Positions 1 to 6,778 of a stretch of 64,000 nucleotides of DNA are shown here, one piece after another; the first letter of the stretch is position 1; each line of letters starts with the position of its first letter. The notes beneath the pieces are model-generated. The model made no database searches, had not been told where the DNA came from, and saw only the letters and a program-made list of their open reading frames with translations. Both the position numbers and the translations under genes were made by a program. The stretch spans positions 1 through 64,000 of the forward strand of contig DAIDMQ010000011.1 of assembly GCA_027448945.1 (NCBI GenBank), read 5' to 3'. Source of the DNA: Gallionellaceae bacterium (GTDB lineage: Bacteria > Pseudomonadota > Gammaproteobacteria > Burkholderiales > Gallionellaceae).

Positions 1-2
1 CC

Positions 3-734
3 CTGGATGAGCCGTGGGCCACGCCGCTCGCCGAAACCCGGCTCGACCAGTATGTCGAGAACGGCCACGCCGATGCCGATGCCGCCGACGCGACCCTGTC
101 AGGGAGCATCAGCGATGCCCAGGCGCGTTACAACCTGACCAACCTGTGCAGCAATGGAGTCATCAACCCGGCCGAGGTTGCCGTATTTGCGCAACTGCTC
201 GACAACGCGCATCTGAATCCGGCGCTGGCGATCGCGACAGCCAATGTGATAGCGGTCACGCAAAAACCGCCCGCAACCGACACCGTCAATCCGGAAAATA
301 AAACCGGTCCGCAACCGATGAACCTCGTTTATGCGGATGATTTGCTTGCAGTGCCGGGCTTTACTGCGGAGATGCTCAGCAAGATTAAAGAGTTCGTGAT
401 CTTTTTGCCGCGTGCCACACCGGTCAACGTGAACACTGCACCTGCGGAAGTGCTGGCTGCCAGAATTGGTCGGCTTGCACTTGCCGATGCAGTCGCGCTG
501 GTAAAAAGCCGCGACGCGGCCCACTTTAATAACATCGGCGATTTCATTGCGAGATTGCCGTCGTATCTTCGCAATTCCACGTCGGCAAGTCCGTCGACTG
601 TCGAAGTATCGGTCATGACCAATTATTTCCTGGTTAATGGCAAAGTCCGCATGAGCCGGGCCGGGCTTGATGTGCGGGCATTGATCGAACGCAATGATGC
701 CAATACCAAGCTGATCTGGATCAGGGAATATTAG
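3..734 (+). CDS. gspK: Type II secretion system minor pseudopilin GspK (5' end outside window)
   Basis: The frame is open from the window edge to the stop at 732-734 and gives 243 residues of the C-terminal part of GspK. GspK caps the tip of the type II secretion pseudopilus together with GspI and GspJ in the periplasm. The visible part begins at the typical core segment (DEPWATPLAETRLDQY, then LSGSISDAQARYNLTNL) and runs through the helical domain with VNVNTAPAEVLAARIG near the C-terminus, the part that resembles a helix-hairpin-helix fold. The N-terminal prepilin signal lies outside the window. The partner genes gspL and gspM, which usually follow gspK, are not found downstream here. Family call is firm; where the rest of the operon continues is unknown. 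Confidence 0.9.
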   Translation: MDEPWATPLAETRLDQYVENGHADADAADATLSGSISDAQARYNLTNLCSNGVINPAEVAVFAQLLDNAHLNPALAIATANVIAVTQKPPATDTVNPENKTGPQPMNLVYADDLLAVPGFTAEMLSKIKEFVIFLPRATPVNVNTAPAEVLAARIGRLALADAVALVKSRDAAHFNNIGDFIARLPSYLRNSTSASPSTVEVSVMTNYFLVNGKVRMSRAGLDVRALIERNDANTKLIWIREY

Positions 735-1172
735 AGTATCTCGGGAGCAAGCCTCCGTCGACACGACGTCAAGGCTGGCAAATCTAATATTTTCATTATG
801 TGCGTTGGCGTACTGAATTTCTTGGGCGGACGTGAGATAAATTCCCGCAATGCGACTTGCGTGTTGCCCGGTTTGATCAGGTTCTAAATTGGCATTGACC
901 GGACTGGTGATCGCGTAAGAGATCGACGTTAAGTGTTCAATTATCTACCCAGTCAAACTGAAACAGTTCACACCGCGCAATCTATTCGTACCCATCATCT
1001 TTGCCTTGTGTTTGATAGGTATGCCTGTGCTATCTCGGGCGGACACATAGGACAAAACGGTTGGGATGCCCAAGTCCGTACCTGCAAGCAAGGCAGGAAA
1101 AACCTTTCGCAACTGTAAAGGCTGTCCGAAAATGGTGGTTATCCTTTCAGGGATGTTGGTGCGCGTTTAAAA
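735..1172. other. Non-coding stretch after gspK
   Basis: No convincing gene is seen in these 438 bases. Short open frames here have no family resemblance. The first 60 bases can fold (agcct at about 763 with aggct at about 790) but no T-run follows, so a terminator is not certain. Around 1036-1185 there are short inverted segments (cggacacata and ctgtccg) that may be the scar of an insertion element and lie at the point where the neighbouring Crp-like frame breaks off. Confidence 0.4.
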
Positions 1173-1661
1173 CTACCCAGACGGGGATGCGGCGGTTTGT
1201 GTCATCTGTATCATTAATTCGTAGATGTAGCGGTACACCCCGCGTTGCAACTGCACGTTGTGCTGGAATTCCTGGTGAAAATGCATGGTTGTCATGCGTA
1301 AGGCCGATCCTGCCCCTTGTACAACGGCGTGTACTGGCGACTCTTGCACGCCAAGTGCCAATGGAGTGCCGAGCATGCCCTCACGTCCGACCATGCCGAC
1401 TTCCAGTGCTTGATGTCCTTCTACCAGTGTAAGCAGAGACAACAGTGTATCAGTCGGGAAATAAACATGATTTATCGGTTCCCCGGGACGGTAAAGTATA
1501 TCGCCGGAAATCAATATGACCGGTTTAAGATGCACAAGTAGTGACCCATGGCCTTTTTCAGTCAAGCCGGCAAGCAGACTGTTTGCGATAGGTACTCGAT
1601 TTGCAACAAGCATTGGCAATCCTGTGTAATTTATGTTTTGTTGTGTTTCAATAACTGGCAT
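1173..1661 (-). pseudogene. Truncated Crp/Fnr-family regulator, cyclic-nucleotide-binding domain only
   Basis: The 162-residue product (ATG at 1661; in-frame codons reach 1730) matches the N-terminal sensor half of a common betaproteobacterial Crp/Fnr-like group: LPMLVANR, then ILYRPGEPINHVYFPTD, EVGMVGREGMLGTPLALGV and VQGAGSALRM. Family members are about 230-250 residues and continue, right after the QTAAC-type segment, into a winged helix-turn-helix. Here the frame reads QTAASPSG and stops, so the DNA-binding half is missing. No residue of the missing half could be found in any frame down to position 735. It is probably a decayed gene, unable to bind DNA by itself; a sensor-only protein is less likely. 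Confidence 0.7.
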
Positions 1662-1689
1662 CGGATAAGCAAGATTGCCTAGATGCCAT

Positions 1690-1718
1690 GAGCCAGTGCG
1701 GCTTTTTTTGCACGGCTC
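1690..1718. other. Possible hairpin upstream of the truncated regulator
   Basis: gagccagtgc (1690-1699) can pair with gcacggctc (1710-1718) with one bulged base; the 10-base loop is T-rich on the + strand and A-rich on the - strand. It sits upstream of the likely start at 1661, in the leader of the truncated regulator. Its role is unknown. Confidence 0.3.
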
Positions 1719-1730
1719 CTGATTTTTCAA

Positions 1731-2073
1731 AAAGTACTACAGCGATATTTTGTTGTATGTGTGCTGGCGCACAATGATTCGACCGAATGTTATTCGGCCA
1801 AGTGCCGTCGCAACAGGATTCTTTGCCAAAGTTAAGGGGGTGAGCGAAATTTATGCATATTTGCGCAACCCGGTAAGAAGCTGCTGTTGCAGGTTTGACG
1901 CAAAAAATGTGAGCAGGTATCGATATTTTTTTAACGCGCTATTTGTGGTTCGGGCATTTTAACTTTCAGTTCGAACTTGATATTTGCCGTGGTTCACGTC
2001 ACGATGTCCGAAATGTTTAGATTTTTTACGGCTTGGTTAACGCGGCATAAAAATTCGAATTCCAGGGTGAATC
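1731..2073. other. Intergenic region between divergent genes
   Basis: This 343-base AT-rich stretch separates the leftward Crp-like remnant from the rightward DUF4124 gene. It must hold the promoters of both, but no clear -35/-10 pair stands out to me. A 70-codon open frame at 1750-1962 has no recognisable similarity and no good ribosome binding site. Confidence 0.4.
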
Positions 2074-2526
2074 ATGAACAAGTCTTTGCTGCTGTTATTG
2101 GTGCTGGTCAGTGTCGATGCTTATGCGGGAATGACCAAGTGGATCGATGAGAATGGCCGCGTGCATTACTCTGAAGGTGCGCCGCGCAATGCTGCTAAGG
2201 TAGAGCATTTGCAGTTTAAAGACACCCGCAGTGAACCGGCTGCTGATAATCCTTACGAGCAGAAATCTACCGCAGAGATGGAGGAAGACTTCCAGCGCGG
2301 TAAGACCGCACGTGAGAATGCAGCCAAAAAAGAAGATCAAGCACGCGCCAACGCTGAGGCCAAGCAGGTTAATTGTATGAACGCCCGCAACAGTTTGCGT
2401 ACGCTGCAACAGAGTGGACGCACATTCAAGATGGACGAGAACGGTGAACGAATCTACTTGGATGATAACCAGCGTCAGCAGCAGATAGACGCGGCACAAC
2501 AGGCGGCAGATCGGGCGTGTCGCTAA
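2074..2526 (+). CDS. DUF4124 domain-containing exported protein
   Basis: A 150-residue protein with a cleavable signal peptide (MNKSLLLLLVLVSVDAYA, cleavage after AYA) followed directly by a DUF4124 domain: GMTKWIDENGRVHYSEGAP, the short beta-hairpin with conserved K-W-x-D/E-x-x-G-x-x-H-Y-S. The C-terminal two thirds is charged and rich in Glu, Lys, Ala and Gln, probably helical, with two Cys (about residues 109 and 149) that may form a disulphide. Function of this family is unknown; it is periplasmic by inference. Its stop overlaps the stop of the convergent ubiH-like gene by 4 bases. Confidence 0.75.
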   Translation: MNKSLLLLLVLVSVDAYAGMTKWIDENGRVHYSEGAPRNAAKVEHLQFKDTRSEPAADNPYEQKSTAEMEEDFQRGKTARENAAKKEDQARANAEAKQVNCMNARNSLRTLQQSGRTFKMDENGERIYLDDNQRQQQIDAAQQAADRACR

Positions 2527-3695
2527 CCATTTGCGCCGAACATCATGCGTTTGGCGACGAATTTTTTGGCGTAGGGCAGACAGTCCAGCGCCGTCAACGC
2601 GGCGGCACGCGCACCACTCAATACCGGCATATCGTTGGAAAACAAGCGCACCAAGCTATCGGTGAAACGGATGCCTGCCTCGCGATCGGTGCGGCGTTGC
2701 GCACGGTAGGCCGCCAGCATCTTTTCGCTGCCCACGGCAGAGGTCTCGGCATCCAGTATTACTTGTGCCAGGTCCCAAGCATCACGCAAACCGAGATTGA
2801 AGCCCTGACCCGCTACTGGATGCAAAGTCTGTGCGGCGTTACCGAGGAGCACGATATGCGGTTGCGGTGTCTGTTGTGGCGCACGCTTCAAGCCCAGCGG
2901 GAAGCAACTGCGCTTGGCCGCACTCAGAAAGTCACCGACGCGCTCACCGAACTGTTGCTGCAGGGTGCGCAAGAAAGTCGCGTCATCCCAAAGCAACATC
3001 TCTTGTGCGGCCTGATGCGGCGCTGTCCACACCAACTCATAGCCGTCCTTGTATGGCAGTAAAGCTAACGGGCCTTGCGGGGTGAAGCGTTCGTATGCGG
3101 TATGCGGTACAGGCGCGCTGCAGGTAATGTGTGTGATGAGTGCACTTTGCCCATAGTCGCGCACTTCGGGAGGATGCTGCGCAGCCAGCAATTTCCCACC
3201 GTCCGCCACCACCGCGATACGTGCTTGCATCTCATGGGTTGCGCCGTCCAAGGTGTAGTAAATGCTGGCGTAATCACGATCACCTTGCAGCGCGGTCACT
3301 TGCGCACCATACAAAGTGTGCGTCGCTGTGTCTTGTAGTCCAAGATCCAAGGCGCTTTGCAGCGCGGGGTAGGGCAGCACATAACCTAGTTCGGAGACAT
3401 TCAGTTCTGCAGCCCTCAATAGGGCGCGACCAAAGCTCTTTTGCTGCGAGATGTGTATGGTGCGTATCGCGGAAATATCTTGTATATGACGCCAGACTTT
3501 GAGCCTGTCCAACAGCAAACGACTACCGTAAGACAAGGCTAGTGCACGTGCATCCTGACTGGCTGTCTGTGGTGTACGCGCTTCCAATAAACAGATGCGC
3601 AAGCCGCTATCGCGCAGTGCCAATGCTAGTGCCGCACCCACCGGGCCGCCGCCGATGATGGCGATGTCGTGCTGCACGTTTGTTTGCCGGCTCAT
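2523..3695 (-). CDS. ubiH: UbiH/VisC-family FAD-dependent ubiquinone biosynthesis hydroxylase
   Basis: A 390-residue aromatic-ring hydroxylase of the UbiH/COQ6 family, which adds a ring hydroxyl during ubiquinone synthesis. The N-terminal FAD-binding Rossmann motif is IAIIGGGPVGAALALAL; the second FAD motif near residue 280 is LLGNAAQTLHPVAGQGFN, with G-N in place of the usual G-D, followed by LGLRDAWDLAQVI. The arrangement pepP-ubiH is the same as in many proteobacteria. Its ATG overlaps the pepP stop by 4 bases, so the two are translationally coupled. UbiH, UbiI and UbiF are hard to separate by eye; the subfamily call is by context. Confidence 0.82.
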   Translation of the reverse strand: MSRQTNVQHDIAIIGGGPVGAALALALRDSGLRICLLEARTPQTASQDARALALSYGSRLLLDRLKVWRHIQDISAIRTIHISQQKSFGRALLRAAELNVSELGYVLPYPALQSALDLGLQDTATHTLYGAQVTALQGDRDYASIYYTLDGATHEMQARIAVVADGGKLLAAQHPPEVRDYGQSALITHITCSAPVPHTAYERFTPQGPLALLPYKDGYELVWTAPHQAAQEMLLWDDATFLRTLQQQFGERVGDFLSAAKRSCFPLGLKRAPQQTPQPHIVLLGNAAQTLHPVAGQGFNLGLRDAWDLAQVILDAETSAVGSEKMLAAYRAQRRTDREAGIRFTDSLVRLFSNDMPVLSGARAAALTALDCLPYAKKFVAKRMMFGANG

Positions 3696-5005
3696 GCTCT
3701 GTCCTTCATAAGAGCTTCGATATCTGCCACACGTTTGGGGGCGGCCAGTGTTAGTACTTCGTTGCCGTCATTAGTGACTGCCACATCATCTTCTATGCGT
3801 ATGCCGATGTTCCATAAAGCGTGCGGGATATTGTCGGCGGGGCGGATATAACAACCTGGTTCGACGGTGAGCACCATGCCTGGTTGCAACTCGCGCCACT
3901 CAGTACCAATCTTGTATTCGCCCGCGTCGTGCACATCCATACCCAGCCAATGTCCGGTGCGGTGCATGTAAAACTGCTTATAGCTTTCGGATTCCAATAC
4001 GGCATCCAAGGTTCCACTACATAGCTTCAGGTCTATGAAACCTTGAGCCAAGACGCGTAAGGCTGCTTCGTGGGGTGCATTCCAATGTTGGCCAACACGC
4101 ACTTGTGCGATCGCGGCGGCTTGCGATGCCAGCACGATTTCATATACATCCTTTTGCGCGGCTGAAAACTTGCCGTTCACCGGGAAGGTGCGGGTGATGT
4201 CGGAGGCGTAACCCTGCACCTCGCAACCGGCATCTATCAGCAAGAGCTCGCCATCTTTGAGAAGTGCATCGTTGGCAACGTAATGCAGCGTGCACGCATT
4301 CGCACCGCCCGCGACAATGCTGGTGTAAGCGGGATCGCGTGCGCCATGCCGACAGAATTCATGCAGCAACTCGGCTTCGACTTGATATTCGTAAACACCA
4401 GGGCGGGTGTGGCGCATGGCGCGTTGATGTGCGCCGCAGGAGATTGCCGCCGCGCTGCGCATGATGCCCAACTCGTGTGCATCTTTAAATAAACGCGCTT
4501 CATGTAGCAGCTTGCGTACATCGCAGACTGCATCGGGTGCACGTATGCCGCTGCGTGATTTTTGTCGCACTTCGCCACGCAATCTGAGGATGCGCGCATC
4601 CAGCTCGGCTTGAGCACCCAATGCGTAATAGAGCGTCTCTTGATTGCCCATCAGTTCGATTAATTTTTCATCCAGTTGTGCGACGGGATAGGCGGCATCG
4701 AAGCCGAAGGTGGTGCATGCGGCCTCGGGGCCGTAGCGATGTCCATCCCAGATTTCACGCTCCAGATTTTTCTCGCGGCAGAACAGGATGGATTTCGGTT
4801 GCGCACCTGCGACCAGCACCAAAGCGGCTTCAGGTTCAGAAAAGCCGCTCAGGTAATGCAGGTCGCTGTCATGCCGGTAGGGATAGTGTGCATCACCGTT
4901 TCGCACCTGTTCGGGTGCTGCGGTGAGTATGGCGATGCCGCTCTCCATCTGCGCTAGCAAACGGGTGCGGCGACGTGCGTAGATTTGGGTGTCAGGCGTG
5001 TTCAT
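3692..5005 (-). CDS. pepP: Xaa-Pro aminopeptidase PepP
   Basis: A 437-residue M24-family metallopeptidase that removes an N-terminal residue preceding proline. The creatinase-like N-terminal domain is followed by the pita-bread catalytic domain: LLIDAGCEVQGYASDITRTF holds the two Asp ligands, HRTGHWLGMDVHDAGEY a His ligand and substrate-binding His, LTVEPGCYIRP and RIEDDVAVT the two Glu ligands. I chose ATG at 5005 (MNTPDTQIYARRR); in-frame TTG and ATG at 5023 and 5020 are possible but add a non-conserved tail. It overlaps the end of murU by 14 bases and the start of ubiH by 4, so amgK-murU-pepP-ubiH form one leftward operon. Confidence 0.9.
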   Translation of the reverse strand: MNTPDTQIYARRRTRLLAQMESGIAILTAAPEQVRNGDAHYPYRHDSDLHYLSGFSEPEAALVLVAGAQPKSILFCREKNLEREIWDGHRYGPEAACTTFGFDAAYPVAQLDEKLIELMGNQETLYYALGAQAELDARILRLRGEVRQKSRSGIRAPDAVCDVRKLLHEARLFKDAHELGIMRSAAAISCGAHQRAMRHTRPGVYEYQVEAELLHEFCRHGARDPAYTSIVAGGANACTLHYVANDALLKDGELLLIDAGCEVQGYASDITRTFPVNGKFSAAQKDVYEIVLASQAAAIAQVRVGQHWNAPHEAALRVLAQGFIDLKLCSGTLDAVLESESYKQFYMHRTGHWLGMDVHDAGEYKIGTEWRELQPGMVLTVEPGCYIRPADNIPHALWNIGIRIEDDVAVTNDGNEVLTLAAPKRVADIEALMKDRA

Positions 5006-5714
5006 GTCGTAATTGTGCATCAAGTTCGCTCAGACGTTGTGGTGTGCCTACATCTATCCAAGTACCTTCGTGATATTCGCCCGAGACCTTGCCCAGCGTA
5101 ATCTGCTCGCGCAACAACGGGGCGAGCGGTGCTTTGCTGCCGCGCACGATGTCCTTGAATAGTTCGGGTTTGTATAAGCCTATGCCACTAAAAGTCAGGA
5201 GCGGGGATGGTGGATGCAAGATTCGGGATTCGGGATTCGGGGGGGTGGCAGTAATACGGCTATTTTGCAGGGCGAAATCGCCTTTGAGGTTGTGAGCGGG
5301 ATTCTCTACCAGCACCAAATGCGCCGTGTCGCTGTTGTGCGCCATACGTGCCGCGATCACCGGCAGACGGCTGAAGTCGTAGTCGCAATAGATGTCGCCA
5401 TTGACCACTGCGAACACTGCGTCACCTAGCAGAGCCGCAGCATAGGCGATGCCGCCGGCAGTCTCCAAAGCCGTGCCTTCGTCCGAGTATTCGATGCGCG
5501 CGCCAAGCTGGCGACCATCGCCCAGTGTAGATTCGATCTGCGCGCCCAGATGGGCGTGATTGATAACCAGTTCGGTGATGCCCGCCGCGACCAGTCGCTC
5601 GATGTGCCACACAATCAGCGCTTTACCACCCGCTTGCAACAAGGGCTTGGGGGTGTGGTCGGTGAGCGGACGCATGCGTTCACCGCGTCCGGCGGCGAGT
5701 ATCATGGCAATCAA
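4992..5714 (-). CDS. murU: N-acetylmuramate alpha-1-phosphate uridylyltransferase MurU
   Basis: A 240-residue nucleotidyltransferase (GT-A fold) that makes UDP-MurNAc from MurNAc-1-phosphate in the peptidoglycan recycling route that bypasses de novo synthesis. The signature is MIAMILAAGRGERMRPLTD followed by HTPKPLL; the Mg-binding Asp is in VVNGDIYCDYDF, and LTFSGIGLYKPELF and GTWIDVGTPQRL are typical. Immediately upstream and overlapping by 4 bases is amgK, the kinase that feeds it, which fixes the identity over glucose- or mannose-1-phosphate enzymes. Odd point: residues of about 163-180 (TATPPNPESRILHPPSPL) look like an insertion encoded by three copies of a 7-base repeat, kept in frame. 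Confidence 0.88.
   Translation of the reverse strand: MIAMILAAGRGERMRPLTDHTPKPLLQAGGKALIVWHIERLVAAGITELVINHAHLGAQIESTLGDGRQLGARIEYSDEGTALETAGGIAYAAALLGDAVFAVVNGDIYCDYDFSRLPVIAARMAHNSDTAHLVLVENPAHNLKGDFALQNSRITATPPNPESRILHPPSPLLTFSGIGLYKPELFKDIVRGSKAPLAPLLREQITLGKVSGEYHEGTWIDVGTPQRLSELDAQLRHEHA
5220..5241. repeat. Three tandem 7-bp repeats inside murU
   Basis: Three copies of gattcgg follow one another, then a run of g. On the murU strand they read cccgaat and encode the Pro-Asn-Pro-Glu-Ser stretch of an apparent insert in the protein. Similar short cccgaat arrays are often seen between genes, so this may be a mobile micro-repeat that landed in a tolerant loop. Confidence 0.75.
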
Positions 5715-6709
5715 GGACGAAAGTCCTTGTGCTTGATCTGCGGTTCCAATTCATCCAGTAAGTTGATCAACGGCTTGAGGTCTATGTAACGTGCTGCGGC
5801 GCGACGCAGATAGTCCATCACCAGCGGCATGTCTTTGAGGTATCCGTCCTTGCCATCCCGGTGATACAAGCGGGCGAAGATACCCAGCACTTTAATATGG
5901 CGCTGCACGCCCATCATCTCGTAGTCGCGGTAGAACTCGCCGAAATCGGCGAGTACCGGCAGGCCAGCTTTGCGCGCCTTCTCCCAGTAATGGATCAGCC
6001 AATCCATGATGTCTGCTTCCTCCCAATGCACATAGGCATCTTTGAATAAGGATGCCAGGTCGTAGGTGATGGGACCATAGACTGCATCTTGGAAATCGAT
6101 GATGCCTGGATTGTTGTCGGCGATGACCATCAAGTTGCGCGAATGATAATCACGGTGCACATACACATTGGGCTGGGCGAGATTGTTCTTGAGGATGCGC
6201 AGGAACACTTCTTCCAATTTGGCCGTTTGTTTGTCGCTAAGGGTCACGCCCAGATGCTTGGTGATGTACCACTCGGGGAATAGATTCAGTTCCCTGCGCA
6301 ACAAGGCATCGTCGTAAAGTGGTAGCGCTCCAGCCTTGCTGGCGAGCTGTATCTTGATCAAGGCGTCGGTCGCTGCGCCATAGAGTCCTGCGGCAGAGCT
6401 GTTGTCCAAAGCCTGCAGATAAGTGGTGTTACCTAAGTCTGAAAGGAGCAAAAAGCCTTGCTCCAGATCTTGTGCATATACGTGTGGAACGTGTGCGCCA
6501 GCTTGTTCGAATAGCGTGCCAGCATGCAAGAATGGTTTGCAATCCTCGTGTTGTGGTGGCGCGTCCATGATGATCTTGGTGCTGCTGTCAGCGTAAGTGG
6601 CGCGGAAGTAGCGACGGAAACTTGCATCAGCTGAAGCGGGTGCCAGAGTGAAGCTGGCGGTAGGGGCCAGGCTTTGTAACCAGTTTTTTAGTTGCTGCTG
6701 ACGTTGCAT
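5711..6709 (-). CDS. amgK: Anomeric MurNAc/GlcNAc kinase AmgK
   Basis: A 332-residue member of the aminoglycoside phosphotransferase family. AmgK phosphorylates the anomeric hydroxyl of MurNAc (and GlcNAc) in the cytoplasm; MurU then makes the UDP-sugar. Visible motifs are the N-terminal ASADASFRRYFRATY, the catalytic loop VYVHRDYHSRNLM (H-x-D-x5-N) near residue 190 and the metal-binding PGIIDFQDAVYGPITYDLAS about 15 residues later. The stop overlaps murU by 4 bases. The gene starts 69 bases from lptD on the other strand, so outer-membrane assembly and wall recycling share a divergent promoter region. Confidence 0.9.
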   Translation of the reverse strand: MQRQQQLKNWLQSLAPTASFTLAPASADASFRRYFRATYADSSTKIIMDAPPQHEDCKPFLHAGTLFEQAGAHVPHVYAQDLEQGFLLLSDLGNTTYLQALDNSSAAGLYGAATDALIKIQLASKAGALPLYDDALLRRELNLFPEWYITKHLGVTLSDKQTAKLEEVFLRILKNNLAQPNVYVHRDYHSRNLMVIADNNPGIIDFQDAVYGPITYDLASLFKDAYVHWEEADIMDWLIHYWEKARKAGLPVLADFGEFYRDYEMMGVQRHIKVLGIFARLYHRDGKDGYLKDMPLVMDYLRRAAARYIDLKPLINLLDELEPQIKHKDFRP

Positions 6710-6733
6710 AGTGGGGTTCTCTGTAAGGCTTGA

Positions 6734-6757
6734 TGGTAAACTTGCGAAAGTTTACCA
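6734..6757. promoter_or_regulatory. Perfect 10-bp inverted repeat with GCGA loop between amgK and lptD
   Basis: tggtaaactt (6734-6743) and aagtttacca (6748-6757) are exact reverse complements around gcga. It lies 21 bases before the lptD ATG and 25 bases before the amgK ATG. As RNA on the + strand it would be a 10-bp stem with a GNRA tetraloop; as DNA it could be a dimer operator. Which of these is used cannot be told from sequence alone. Confidence 0.55.
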
Positions 6758-6778
6758 CCTTACTATTTACTGCGCGTT

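Noticed and set aside
1061-1432. Open frame of 123 codons on the + strand
   Set aside because: Covers the broken end of the Crp-like gene in antisense; no family resemblance.
1750-1962. Open frame of 70 codons on the + strand
   Set aside because: No binding site, no conserved features, AT-rich intergenic sequence.
2517-3062. Open frame of 181 codons on the + strand
   Set aside because: Antisense to ubiH; no recognisable domain.
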